Origin: Pseudodesulfovibrio pelocollis
GTDB taxonomy: Bacteria > Desulfobacterota > Desulfovibrionia > Desulfovibrionales > Desulfovibrionaceae
NCBI RefSeq assembly: GCF_030282845.1
Contig: NZ_JASTWE010000032.1
Location: 1-44,592, forward strand
Direction: 5' to 3'
DNA length: 44,592 nt
Made by a program: the position numbers and the translations under genes. Under the pieces are notes generated by a model. It was not told where the DNA came from. It searched no databases and worked only from the letters and a program-made list of their open reading frames with translations. Positions 8,171 through 16,606 of this stretch are shown in pieces (position 1 is the stretch's first letter; the number at the start of each line of letters is the position of its first letter).

Positions 8171-9121
8171 TCAGGCCGGGCCGGACACGGCCCAGACATG
8201 AAACCCCTGGTCGCCCTTGTGGGCCACACCCACGGCTCCCTTGTGCAGGTAGAGGCACATGGCCCAGTCGCGCTCAAAGGCGCTGCTGGTGGACGACCAG
8301 TACGCCTCGGCCGGGTGGTCGAAGGGATGGCCCTCGGGCAGGGCCGGGCTGTGGCGCGAGGCGTCCACCAGGGATTCCAGTTCGCGGATGGTGGGCAGCC
8401 GCCAGGTGGCGGTGCCGCCCGGTCGCTCCCGGTCCAGGCGGTTGATCGTGGCAAAGGCCTCTTCCCAGCCAGTGGGACCGTGGGCCAGGTCGGCGCTTGC
8501 GGTCCAGGTCAGGCCGGTCAGGGCGTCGAGCACCACCGGGCCTTGCCGGACGAGGCGCGGCCTGGGCCAGGGGGCGTTGACCGAATCGCCCGCGCCGGTC
8601 ACGGGCAGCACCGGGCTTGCGCCGCGCACGGGCCAGACCAGCTCATATCCGGTGCGGCTGCCCCAGAACATGCGGCCGCCCGAGAACTGGACATGCCAGA
8701 CCTGGGCCGGGTGCATGGCCGACACGGTCGAGGTCCAGTACCAGCCGCCGAAGACGTTGACAAAGGGATGGCCCGCTGGCAGGGCCGGGCCGGTCTGGTC
8801 AAAGCAGATGAGGCTGAAAAGCTCGCGCCGGTCCGGCAGGCGCCAGTCATTGTGCCCGGCGTGAGCGCTTTGGTTCATGGTCTTGATGAAATCGTGTCCT
8901 TCCTGCCAGGAGAGTGGAAAGCTCGCAGCATTGGCATCGCGCAGCCAAATCAGGCCGGTCAGGCGGTCCGTGACCACGTCGTCGGACAGGGCGAACCGTT
9001 CCGGTCCGGGCGCGGCATGGGCGAAGAACTCGGCGTCCTGTCCGGTTCCGTGGCATGGGATGGTCGCGCCGGTGGCGTCGGCGCAGAAGGTTTGTCCGGT
9101 GGGCAGCGGCGGGTGGGGCAT
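8171..9121 (-). CDS. DUF1566 (Lcl-type) tandem-domain protein
   Basis: A 316-residue protein with two DUF1566/Lcl C-terminal-type modules. The first has DRLTGLIWLRDAN, then NDWRLPDRREL, then GGWYWTST and GYELVWPVR. The second repeats the pattern as DALTGLTWTASAD, TWRLPTIRELESL, EAYWSSTS and GFHVWAVSG. No signal peptide is evident. Such domains are C-type-lectin-like and often occur in surface or secreted proteins, but their role is unknown. It starts 9 bp after the MFS gene, so the two are co-transcribed. A GGAG lies 14 nt before the ATG. Confidence 0.85.
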   Translation of the reverse strand: MPHPPLPTGQTFCADATGATIPCHGTGQDAEFFAHAAPGPERFALSDDVVTDRLTGLIWLRDANAASFPLSWQEGHDFIKTMNQSAHAGHNDWRLPDRRELFSLICFDQTGPALPAGHPFVNVFGGWYWTSTVSAMHPAQVWHVQFSGGRMFWGSRTGYELVWPVRGASPVLPVTGAGDSVNAPWPRPRLVRQGPVVLDALTGLTWTASADLAHGPTGWEEAFATINRLDRERPGGTATWRLPTIRELESLVDASRHSPALPEGHPFDHPAEAYWSSTSSAFERDWAMCLYLHKGAVGVAHKGDQGFHVWAVSGPA

Positions 9122-9130
9122 GGCCCCAGG

Positions 9131-10288
9131 TTACTCCTGAACCCAGAAAATCGCCAGGAGCAGGATGACGGCCGCGCAGACCAGCCCGCCCGCGAACACG
9201 CCGGTCATGCCGAAGAGGGCGTAGAGCCCGCCCATGACCAGGGGGGCCAGGGTCTGGGCCAGACGCAGCAGCAGGCCGTTGGCGGCCATGAACGCGCCGC
9301 GCTGCTCCATGGGCGCGATGGTGGCCAGCATGGTCATGATGGTGGGAATGTTCAGCCCCTGGGCGAGGCCGAAACAGATCACAGGCGGGATGACGTGCCA
9401 CAGGCCCGGCGCGTTGGGGGTCAGGATCATGGCCAGGGCGTAGAGCACGGCCGAGGCCATGAGCAGTCTGCGCTGGCCGAACCGCTCCGCCAGCGGGCCG
9501 AGCAGGAACGAGGCCGCGCCCGAAAAGCCCGAGGCCACCAGGAAGACCATGCCGATGGTCATGGCCGTGGCCTGATGGGACTGGCGAAGGAGCACCGGCA
9601 GATAGGTGACGATGGGGCCGTAGAGGACCATGAAGGTCATCAGGGTGGTGGCGAACAGGGCGAGCACCTGCCGGGTGCGGATGCGCTCCCATGCCCCGGC
9701 GAGGTAGTCCCTGAAGCTGCCCTTGCTCCGGGGTTCGGGCGCGTCGAGATGGCGCAGCACCACCAGTCCGAGGGGAATGGCCATCAGGGGCAGGATGAAG
9801 GGATACTGCCAGCCGAGCATGGCCAGCACCCCGCCCAGAGCCGGGAAGCCCGCCGTGCCCATGGACAGGACCGAGGCATTGTAACCCATGGCCCGACCCC
9901 GCTCCGGCCCCTGGTAGAGGTCGCCGATGATGGTGCCGTAGAGCACGCCCAGCGGGGCCGCGCCCACGCCCTGGAGCAGACGCAGCACCAGAAGTTGTTC
10001 GATGGTTTGGGCGAAGAAGCAGGCAAAGCCGAAGATGCCGAAGAGAAACAGGGAGGGAACCAGCACGGCCTTGCGCCCCAGCCTGTCGGCCAGGATGCCC
10101 ACCAGCGGGGCCAGGAGCGCGCCCGGCAGGGTGAAGGCCGCGATGACCAGCCCGATGCGGGACGGGGTGATGCCCAGGCCGTCGATCATGTCCGGCAGGG
10201 CCGGGATGATGCTTGAGACGCCCAGAATCGCCATCAGCGTGACGCCGAAGACGAGCTGGAGGTTCTTGTCGAGATAGAGGCGGCGCAA
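9131..10288 (-). CDS. Major facilitator superfamily efflux-type transporter
   Basis: A 385-residue inner-membrane protein with about 12 hydrophobic segments. The MFS loop 2-3 motif is present as GILADRLGRKAVL, and a second copy of this type (GPLAERFGQRRLL) starts the second half. The sequence PALPDMIDGLGI near the N-terminus fits drug-efflux-type members. The start appears to be TTG at 10288, 11 bp after the proB stop, implying translational coupling; an internal ATG at about residue 19 is the alternative. The substrate cannot be read from the sequence. Confidence 0.88.
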   Translation of the reverse strand: MRRLYLDKNLQLVFGVTLMAILGVSSIIPALPDMIDGLGITPSRIGLVIAAFTLPGALLAPLVGILADRLGRKAVLVPSLFLFGIFGFACFFAQTIEQLLVLRLLQGVGAAPLGVLYGTIIGDLYQGPERGRAMGYNASVLSMGTAGFPALGGVLAMLGWQYPFILPLMAIPLGLVVLRHLDAPEPRSKGSFRDYLAGAWERIRTRQVLALFATTLMTFMVLYGPIVTYLPVLLRQSHQATAMTIGMVFLVASGFSGAASFLLGPLAERFGQRRLLMASAVLYALAMILTPNAPGLWHVIPPVICFGLAQGLNIPTIMTMLATIAPMEQRGAFMAANGLLLRLAQTLAPLVMGGLYALFGMTGVFAGGLVCAAVILLLAIFWVQE

Positions 10289-10299
10289 AACAGTCCCGG

Positions 10300-11463
10300 T
10301 CAGATGGCGGCGTCGAGCAGCATGTTGTCGCGGTGCACGGCCTCGTCAAAGGTCACGGGGCCGATGGTGCGGGCCAGCTCATCGGTGCGCAGGCCCTTGA
10401 TCCGGTCCAGTTCGTTGGAGGAGAAATTGGTCAGGCCCACGCCCAGCCGGTCGCCGTCCAGGGTCTCGATGAATACCAGGGCCCCGCGCTCGAAGCATCC
10501 CCGCACCGAGCGGATGCCGATGGGCAGCAGGGATTTGCCCTTGCCCACCAGGGCCCCGGCCGCGCCACGGTCCACCACGATGGCCCCGGACGGGTCGTCG
10601 TGGTAGGCGAGCCAGAATTTCTTGCTGGACACGGTCCGGTCCTCGGGCAGGACCAGGGTGCCGCACTCCTGGCCGTCGAGCACGGCCGCGAGGTCGAACT
10701 CGCCCCGGCCCGAGACGATGACCGTGGGCACGCCCAGCTGGGCCGCGCGTCGGGCCGCGCGCAGCTTGGAGTACATGCCTCCCGTGCCCACGCTGGTCTT
10801 GCCGTCGCACATGGCCTCGATGTCGAGGGCGGCAATGGCCTCGATGCAGGGCATGGGCCGGGCGTCCGGGTTGGTCTCGGGGTTCCTGTCAAAGACGCCG
10901 TCCGCGCTGGTCAGGTTGATGAACAGATCAGCCCCGACCAGCCCGAGACACATGGCCCCGAGCGTGTCGTTGTCGCCGAACTCCAGTTCCTTGACCGACA
11001 CGGTGTCGTTCTCGTTGACAATGGGAACCACGCCCCATTCCAGGAGGCGCTCCATGGTGTTGCGGGCATTGAGGAAGCGCTCGCGGTTCTTGAGACCGCT
11101 GCGGGTGAGCAGCACCTGGGCCGTGATCTTGCCGTGGACGGCAAAGGCCTCGTCGTAGTCGTGCATCAGGCGGCCCTGGCCGATGGCCGAGGCGGCCTGA
11201 CGCGAGGGCAGATCGCCGAAGGTCTTGCCATTTTTTCTGGGGGCGCGCTCGCGGATGCGCTGGCGGCCAGCCGCCACCGCGCCCGACGAGACCAGGACCA
11301 CGTCAAGCCCCCGGTCGCGCAGGGCGGAAATCTGTGTCGCGAGGCGGCTGATGGCCTGCGGATTCAGGCCGTCGCCGGTGGTCAGCACGGCGCTGCCCAC
11401 CTTGATCACCACCCGCCTGACATGGGCGAGCAGCGCTTTTCTGTCCACGGGTGTCTGCGTCAT
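10300..11463 (-). CDS. proB: Glutamate 5-kinase ProB
   Basis: A 387-residue enzyme that phosphorylates glutamate, the first step of proline synthesis. The amino-acid-kinase domain has VVIKVGSAVL, VSSGAVAAGR, the IVNENDTVSV and FGDNDTLGA motifs, and GTGGMYSKL. The C-terminal PUA domain (from about residue 275) is retained. The ATG at 11463 (MTQTPV) is the family-consistent start, though its ribosome binding site is weak. It lies 90 bp downstream of obgE, in the widely conserved rplU-rpmA-obgE-proB order. Confidence 0.96.
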   Translation of the reverse strand: MTQTPVDRKALLAHVRRVVIKVGSAVLTTGDGLNPQAISRLATQISALRDRGLDVVLVSSGAVAAGRQRIRERAPRKNGKTFGDLPSRQAASAIGQGRLMHDYDEAFAVHGKITAQVLLTRSGLKNRERFLNARNTMERLLEWGVVPIVNENDTVSVKELEFGDNDTLGAMCLGLVGADLFINLTSADGVFDRNPETNPDARPMPCIEAIAALDIEAMCDGKTSVGTGGMYSKLRAARRAAQLGVPTVIVSGRGEFDLAAVLDGQECGTLVLPEDRTVSSKKFWLAYHDDPSGAIVVDRGAAGALVGKGKSLLPIGIRSVRGCFERGALVFIETLDGDRLGVGLTNFSSNELDRIKGLRTDELARTIGPVTFDEAVHRDNMLLDAAI

Positions 11464-11553
11464 GGGGCGCACGGTACAGCATCTTCCCGGCGGGTGGCAA
11501 GGGCCGATGGCCCCGAGATGAGACCCGGTGTCGCCATGGCGCGGCCCCACCGG

Positions 11554-12630
11554 TCAGGCGGGCCGGACGTCTTCGCCCGATCCGGCGTCGGCAGTAGGGG
11601 GGGTGGCCGTTTCCAGTGCGCGCAGGGTGCGCCACATCTCGTCCAGGAGCACCTCCACCCCTTCCCCGGTCAGGGCGGAGATGAGGAAGATGCGCTGGCC
11701 CGAGGCCGCCACCTTGTCGCTCAGGTCGGCCAGTTCGTCCGGGCTCAGGGTGTCGATCTTGTTGATGACCCGGATCTGGGTCCGGTCTGCCAGCTCCGGG
11801 CTGTATTCGCGCAGTTCCTGGTTGAGCATGTCGTAGCCGTCGGTCGGGTCGTCGCGGTTCAGGTCCTCGGCTGCCAGGATGTGGACCAGGAAGCGGGTGC
11901 GCTCCACATGGCGCAGGAAGGTGATGCCCAGGCCGAGGCCCGCGCTGGCTCCCTCGATGAGGCCCGGGATGTCGGCGATGACCATGCGCTCGAAGGCGTC
12001 GTTTTCCACCACGCCGAGATTGGGGTGCAGGGTCGTGAAGGGGTAGGCCGCGATCTTGGGCCGGGCGGCCGAGACCTGGGAGATGAAGGTGGACTTGCCA
12101 GCGTTGGGCAGGCCGAGCAGACCCACATCGGCCAGGATCTTCAGCTCCAGGCGCAGCCGTTTTTCCTCGCCGGGCCAGCCGGGCTCGGCATAGCGCGGGG
12201 TGCGGTTGACCGAGGACTTGAAGTGGAGATTGCCCCGGCCGCCGTCCCCGCCCTTGCAGATGACCACCTCGGTGCCGTCCTCCACCAGATCGGCGATGAG
12301 CCGCTCGTCGGTGGTGCCGTCCTCGTTCTCAGTGATCTCGTAGATCAGGGTGCCCACGGGCAGGTCCACATAGAGGGGCGGCGCGGCCTTGCCGTAGCGG
12401 TCTCGGCCCATGCCGCCCTGGCCGTTCTTGGCGAAATAGTGGCGGTGCAGGCGGAAGTCGTAGAGGGTCATGAGCCGGTTGGTGCCGCGGAAGATCACGT
12501 CGCCGCCCCGGCCGCCGTCGCCGCCGTCCGGGCCGCCCTTGGGCACGTTGGCCTCGCGGTGCAGGCTGGCACAGCCCTTGCCGCCATTGCCCGACCGCAC
12601 GAGGATGGTCGCTTCGTCAACAAATCGCAT
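11554..12630 (-). CDS. obgE: GTPase Obg/CgtA
   Basis: A 358-residue ribosome-associated GTPase. The glycine-rich Obg fold is N-terminal (MRFVDEATILVRSGNGGKG, then GGPDGGDGGRGGDV). The G domain has GLPNAGKST as P-loop, the FTTLHPNLG switch I, DIPGLIEGA switch II and NKIDTL as the base-specificity motif. The variable C-terminal OCT domain seems absent or very short, as in many proteobacteria. The ATG at 12630 has GGGAGG upstream. An intrinsic terminator (12680-12718) separates it from rpmA, so expression needs read-through or a local promoter. Confidence 0.97.
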   Translation of the reverse strand: MRFVDEATILVRSGNGGKGCASLHREANVPKGGPDGGDGGRGGDVIFRGTNRLMTLYDFRLHRHYFAKNGQGGMGRDRYGKAAPPLYVDLPVGTLIYEITENEDGTTDERLIADLVEDGTEVVICKGGDGGRGNLHFKSSVNRTPRYAEPGWPGEEKRLRLELKILADVGLLGLPNAGKSTFISQVSAARPKIAAYPFTTLHPNLGVVENDAFERMVIADIPGLIEGASAGLGLGITFLRHVERTRFLVHILAAEDLNRDDPTDGYDMLNQELREYSPELADRTQIRVINKIDTLSPDELADLSDKVAASGQRIFLISALTGEGVEVLLDEMWRTLRALETATPPTADAGSGEDVRPA

Positions 12631-12679
12631 GGAACCTCCCTGCCGCGCCGGGCCATCGCCCGCTTCCTTGCGACAACGC

Positions 12680-12718
12680 AAAAAACGGGCAGGGGGCGCC
12701 CATGACGTCCCCTGCCCG
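12680..12718 (-). terminator. Intrinsic terminator after rpmA
   Basis: A 10-bp perfect stem (12686-12695 with 12709-12718) followed on the minus strand by six T residues. It lies between rpmA and obgE and probably separates ribosomal protein output from obgE. Confidence 0.85.
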
Positions 12719-12739
12719 GATGAGTCGGTTTCCCCTGAG

Positions 12740-13009
<270 letters not shown>

Positions 13010-13028
13010 GGTATCCTCCCCTCAGGCA

Positions 13029-13340
13029 CTAGGCCGTGATGGATTTGACTTTGATTTGGGTGTAGTCTTGGCGGTGACCCTGGGTCTTGCGGGCGTCCTT
13101 CTTGGGGCGCTTGTGAAAGACCACGATCTTCTTGCCGCGAATGTGCCCGAGGACTTCGCACTCGACCTTGGCGCCCTGAACGAACGGTGCGCCGAGTTTG
13201 GTCTCGCCGTCCTTGTCGAGCAGGAGGACAGAGTCGATGCTCAGTTTGTCACCGGCTTCGGCCTTGAGCAGATCCACATTGAGTTCAAGACCTTCTTCAA
13301 CGCGGTACTGTTTCCCGCCGGTCTCGATGATAGCAAACAT
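13029..13340 (-). CDS. rplU: 50S ribosomal protein L21
   Basis: A 103-residue L21 that starts MFAIIETGGKQYRVEEG and ends with the typical KKDARKTQGHRQDYTQIKV block. The ATG at 13340 has a GGAGG 8 nt upstream; the longer frame to 13355 adds only non-conserved residues. It is the first gene of rplU-rpmA and has a good promoter upstream (13371-13400). Confidence 0.98.
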   Translation of the reverse strand: MFAIIETGGKQYRVEEGLELNVDLLKAEAGDKLSIDSVLLLDKDGETKLGAPFVQGAKVECEVLGHIRGKKIVVFHKRPKKDARKTQGHRQDYTQIKVKSITA

Positions 13341-13370
13341 AGTTGGAACCTCCAATTCGTAAGAGGAGGC

Positions 13371-13400
13371 AAGCTAGCCGCAACAGGGCAGGTAAGTCAA
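13371..13400 (-). promoter_or_regulatory. Promoter of rplU-rpmA
   Basis: On the minus strand, TTGACT (13395-13400), an 18-bp spacer and TAGCTT (13371-13376), about 31 bp before the rplU ATG. Confidence 0.6.
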
Positions 13401-13481
13401 GCCCTGCGCGCCGGTTTTTTGCGATTTTCTCGCATCGGCGCGATTCGGGCAGGAGTGCCAGCGCGATTCGGTACCGTGCTG

Positions 13482-14288
13482 TCAGCGCGGCTCGCGCCCG
13501 GCGCGGGCCAGTACCAGCGCGTCCAGCCCGGCGGCCCCGGCGCGGCGCAGGGTGCGGGCGTACTCGGTCAGGGTCGCGCCCGTGGTGTACACGTCGTCCA
13601 CCAGGAGGGTGGTCCGGCCGCGCACTTGTCCGGCGTCTGCGGCAAAGGCGTCGCGGATGTTCTCGCGGCGCTGGTCCTTGTCCAGGCTCATCTGGGGCGC
13701 GGTATGGCGCACCCGGGCCAGGGCGTCGGCCGCCACGGGCCTGTCCAGGCTGTCCCCCAGGCCGCGCGCCAGTTCAAGACTCTGGTTGTAGCCGCGCTCC
13801 CGGAGCCGCCGGGGGTGGAGCGGCACGGGCACGATGATGTCCGGCAGCGCCACGGTGCGAACCGCGTCAGTTGCGCCGCGCCGGAACGCTTCCGAGGCGA
13901 GCGTGACCAGCAACCGGGTGCGGTGCAGGCCGCCGTGGAATTTGAAGTCGATGATCAGGTCGCGCAGCGGGCCGGAATACGCCCCGTGGAAAAAGAGCCG
14001 GTCCCACGGCGGCGGGTCAAGGCGACACTCGGCGCAGATGATGGCCGGTCCCCGGGATTCGTGGCCGCTCTCGTCCAGTCTTTCTTCCGACGCATGATCC
14101 GGCCCGTCGCCGAACATGTCGCCACAGCGGGCGCAGCATCCCGCAAGGCGGGGGCGCAGCGCCTCGGCGCAGGCCGGGCACAGCGGGCTGCCCGGGTGGT
14201 CTATGAGGGCCGAGCAGACCGGGCAGCGCGCTGCGGCCACGCCCAGGGTCTGCGCGAGGCGGGCCAGTCGAGCGGTGAGGCCGCGCAT
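13482..14288 (-). CDS. ComF-family phosphoribosyltransferase-like protein
   Basis: A 268-residue protein of the ComF/GntX type. The N-terminal half has double zinc-ribbon cysteines (CPVC, CPAC, CARC and CAEC). The C-terminal half has the phosphoribosyltransferase fold with VPVPLHPRRLRERGYNQSLELA and the PRPP-binding loop LLVDDVYTTGATLTE. In competent bacteria, ComF helps handle incoming single-stranded DNA; in others the role is unclear. It is the last gene of a five-gene minus-strand unit, 6 bp after the flavodoxin-like gene. Confidence 0.93.
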   Translation of the reverse strand: MRGLTARLARLAQTLGVAAARCPVCSALIDHPGSPLCPACAEALRPRLAGCCARCGDMFGDGPDHASEERLDESGHESRGPAIICAECRLDPPPWDRLFFHGAYSGPLRDLIIDFKFHGGLHRTRLLVTLASEAFRRGATDAVRTVALPDIIVPVPLHPRRLRERGYNQSLELARGLGDSLDRPVAADALARVRHTAPQMSLDKDQRRENIRDAFAADAGQVRGRTTLLVDDVYTTGATLTEYARTLRRAGAAGLDALVLARAGREPR

Positions 14289-14294
14289 CGCGCC

Positions 14295-14900
14295 CTAGGG
14301 GGCCTCTTCCCAGGCACGGCGGCCCAGGGCGGTGATGGCGTTGCGGTCGGCCCGGTTTGTCAGGTCGTCCGGCCCGTCCACCCCGCGAAAGGTCAGGGGG
14401 TCGTCCAGGGTCATGGCGAAGTTGTGCAGAAAGTAGCGCAGCGTGACCGCAGCTCCCTCGAAGAGCTTGTCGCCCCGGGGGCGACCGGCCGCGAACACGG
14501 CCCGGGCGGTGCGCTGGGGCAGGTCGGTCAGCCAGGGCGCGCCGTCTGCCCGGGCGGCCCAGAACTGTTGGCCCCGGTCGATCCAGGTCTTGAACATGGA
14601 GGGCAGATGATAGAAATAGATGGGCGAGGCAAAGAGCACGGCCCTGGCCGTGAGCAGCGGCTCGAAGAGGTCCCAGGCCGCATCGCCCGGGCCGAGCACG
14701 CACAGGTCGCGGCCGCGCCGCTCGCCCGGTTCGTCGCAGTAGCCGCAGGCCAGGCAGGGGCGCACCTCGTGCTCGCGCACATTGATGATGTCCGCCTGCC
14801 CGCCCGCCTCGCGCACGCCGTCCGCCAGCCAGGCTGCGGCGCGGTCGGTGTTGCCGCCCCGGCGGTGGCTGCATGCGAAGATGACGGCCCTGTCGGTCAT
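14295..14900 (-). CDS. Flavodoxin-fold NAD(P)H-dependent oxidoreductase
   Basis: A 201-residue cytoplasmic flavoprotein of the NADPH-dependent FMN reductase group. The phosphate-binding loop is CSHRRGGNTDRAA (about residues 10-22). A CLACGYC motif of the iron-sulfur flavoprotein kind lies at about 49-55, and ASPIYFYHLPSMFKTWIDR is the typical flavin-binding segment. The ATG overlaps the stop of the upstream small gene by 4 bases (ATGA). It could be an iron-sulfur flavoprotein or a simple FMN reductase. Confidence 0.9.
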   Translation of the reverse strand: MTDRAVIFACSHRRGGNTDRAAAWLADGVREAGGQADIINVREHEVRPCLACGYCDEPGERRGRDLCVLGPGDAAWDLFEPLLTARAVLFASPIYFYHLPSMFKTWIDRGQQFWAARADGAPWLTDLPQRTARAVFAAGRPRGDKLFEGAAVTLRYFLHNFAMTLDDPLTFRGVDGPDDLTNRADRNAITALGRRAWEEAP

Positions 14901-15166
14901 GATTCGTTTCCTGTGTCGGCGGTTTCATCCTGGCCGGAATACACCGGCTTGACGCGGGTCATGCGCGTCAGCGCGTGGTCGCCGCGTTCCTCGATCTCAA
15001 GGGTCCAGTCCGGGTGGCTGTGCATCTCGTGGCGCACCTGGGCCACCCCCTTGGGGGCGACCAGGGCCTCGACCCGGTCTGTCCTGGCGAAGCGGAGGTA
15101 CCAACCTACCTCCAGTCCCACGCCTCAGCATTTGTCACGGATGTCGATGCTGACCATGTCGCTCAT
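14897..15166 (-). CDS. Candidate small selenoprotein with in-frame TGA
   Basis: An 89-residue frame if TGA at 15125-15127 is read as selenocysteine. ATG at 15166 lies one base after the stop of the metallo-hydrolase gene. Thirteen codons ending in Asp-Lys-Cys lead to TGA, then Gly-Val-Gly-Leu-Glu and 70 more residues, with no other stop until a 4-base overlap with the next gene. Codons before TGA have strong G/C third positions like the rest. A hairpin 12-31 nt after TGA has a GGU in its loop at +19 to +21, the spacing I recall for E. coli fdhF. The Cys-Sec pair suggests a redox role, and the neighbours are redox genes. I recognise no family. The alternative is a 13-residue peptide plus a 74-residue protein from GTG at 15121, which lacks a usable ribosome binding site. 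Confidence 0.6.
15094..15113 (-). promoter_or_regulatory. SECIS-like hairpin
   Basis: On the minus strand, GGAGGT and ACCTCC form a 6-bp stem (7 with the inner A-T) around a loop containing GGT. The stem opens 11 nt after the in-frame TGA. The codons here (GTA, GGT) break the local G/C third-position preference, as expected if RNA structure is selected. Confidence 0.55.
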
Positions 15167-15167
15167 G

Positions 15168-15791
15168 CTAGAATCCCGCGAAGAAAGGGTTGTGGTTCAT
15201 CTCGTCGCCCACCGTGGTCTCCGGGCCGTGGCCCGACAGGAGCAGGGTCTCGGGCGGCAGGGTGAAGATGCGCTCCGTGACCGAACGCTTGAGCGTGTCG
15301 AGGTCGCCGCCCTCGAAATCGGTCCTGCCGATGGAGCGGTAGAAGATGAGGTCGCCCACAAAGGCGGCCCGGGCCTCGGGAAAGTAATAGGTCAGGCTGC
15401 CTATGGAGTGGCCCGGGGTGGCCAGCACGGTGCAGGCCAGCCCGGCGAACACGGCCTCGCCCGGTTCGATGGTCTGCGCCTCGTAGCGGTCAACCGGCGG
15501 CAGGCCGAAGAGGCCGCCCAGGCCCAGCTCGGTTTCGAGCAGGTAGGCGTCGTCGACCCCGTGCAGCACGGGCGCGCCCGTGGCCTGGGCCAGGGCCTTG
15601 TTGCCGTAGGTGTGGTCAAAGTGCAGGTGGGTGTTGAGGATATGGGTCAGGGTCAGCCCCTTGTCCTTGAGATAGGCCAGCACCGGGGCCGGGTCGCCGC
15701 CCGGGTCCACGGCCACGGCCTCGGCACCGTTGGCCAGGACGAAACAGTTGGTCTGCAGGGGGCCGAGGGCAAAGCTCTTGATTTCCGTCAT
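15168..15791 (-). CDS. Metallo-beta-lactamase-fold hydrolase (glyoxalase II-like)
   Basis: A 207-residue cytoplasmic hydrolase. The zinc-binding signature is NTHLHFDHTYG (HxHxDH type), followed by ATPGHSIGSLTYYF and FVGDLIFYRSIGRTDFEGGD, all typical of YcbL/glyoxalase II-like enzymes that cleave thioesters such as hydroxyacyl-thiols. The C-terminal histidine is in LLSGHGPETTVGDE. It overlaps the upstream nitroreductase by 4 bases and is followed by the small TGA-containing gene after one base. Confidence 0.93.
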   Translation of the reverse strand: MTEIKSFALGPLQTNCFVLANGAEAVAVDPGGDPAPVLAYLKDKGLTLTHILNTHLHFDHTYGNKALAQATGAPVLHGVDDAYLLETELGLGGLFGLPPVDRYEAQTIEPGEAVFAGLACTVLATPGHSIGSLTYYFPEARAAFVGDLIFYRSIGRTDFEGGDLDTLKRSVTERIFTLPPETLLLSGHGPETTVGDEMNHNPFFAGF

Positions 15792-16309
15792 ATCTCCTCC
15801 AGGAGCAGTTCCGAGAGTGGTTTGCGGGTTGAGGCACCCTTCTGGTCCGGGTGGCCCAGGGAGATGACCGCCTGGAGTTCGTGGATCTCGGGATCAAGCC
15901 CGAGGGCGGCCAGGGAGGCACCCTGATCGTTGACGATCTGGCCGATCCAGACTGCGCCGAGGCCCAGGGCGTGGGCGGCCAAAAGCATGTTCTGGATGCA
16001 GGCTCCGGCCCCTTGGTGGTCCTTCATCTCGCTGTACATGGCGCTTTTTTCGAGGGTCACGGCGATGCAGGCGGCCGAGGCGCGGATGATGTGCGCGTAC
16101 TTGGTGCACTCGGCCAAAGGATCGCGCCGGGGGTCGTCGCCGGTGATCACCAGGAATCGCCAGGGCTGGTTGTTCAGGCCGCTGGGTGCCCAGCGGCCGG
16201 CTTCGAGGATGGTCAGGATGTCCTCCCGGGCAACGGATTGTCCGGTGAACTTGCGGATGCTGCGCCGCTCAAGCAGGGCGCGTATCACGGGGTTGTCTGT
16301 CCGGCTCAT
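15788..16309 (-). CDS. Nitroreductase-family FMN oxidoreductase
   Basis: A 173-residue member of the nitroreductase family, which uses FMN and NAD(P)H. The N-terminal RRSIRKF and GRWAPSGLNNQPWRFLVI bind FMN phosphate and ring, and LLAAHALGLGAVWIGQI is the conserved second block. It is the short type common in anaerobes. It is the first gene of the redox operon. AAGGAG lies upstream of the ATG, and just above it is the nested inverted repeat at 16327-16450. Confidence 0.93.
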   Translation of the reverse strand: MSRTDNPVIRALLERRSIRKFTGQSVAREDILTILEAGRWAPSGLNNQPWRFLVITGDDPRRDPLAECTKYAHIIRASAACIAVTLEKSAMYSEMKDHQGAGACIQNMLLAAHALGLGAVWIGQIVNDQGASLAALGLDPEIHELQAVISLGHPDQKGASTRKPLSELLLEEI

Positions 16310-16326
16310 ATGCGTGTACTCCTTGA

Positions 16327-16450
16327 CAGGCTGTTGAAAAATGGCAATCTGCGTCGTTGCTTCAAAAAGTTCAAATCCTCGCGTACAGGAAGTACGCTTC
16401 GGCCTTGAACTTTTTTCGCGCCTAGCATCTCGCCATTTTTGAACAGCCTG
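16327..16450. repeat. Nested inverted-repeat element, copy A
   Basis: Three nested stems: outer CAGGCTGTT...AACAGCCTG plus AAAAATGGC...GCCATTTTT (16327-16345 with 16432-16450), middle AAAAAGTTCAA with TTGAACTTTTT (16364-16374 with 16405-16415), and inner GCGTAC with GTACGC (16381-16386 with 16392-16397). It has the same plan as the elements at 42.7-43.2 kb but different arm sequences. It sits between the nitroreductase operon and the ECF sigma gene. Confidence 0.9.
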
Positions 16451-16606
16451 CTGGGTCTGACTATTTCAACGGCCAGTTGACTCACCGTGTTTAGCCTACC
16501 AGGGCGCAACGGGCAAGGGGGGCATGTGACCCTTTGCCGCCGAGGCGCGTATATGTCTTGTGCAGATGAGTCGAACACCGCCCGCTCCGGGCGGACGGGA
16601 AGATGA

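Noticed and set aside
14897-15121. GTG at 15121 as the start of a 74-residue protein
   Set aside because: No usable ribosome binding site; it ignores the coding-like codons upstream and the SECIS-like hairpin. Kept as the alternative model in the feature entry.
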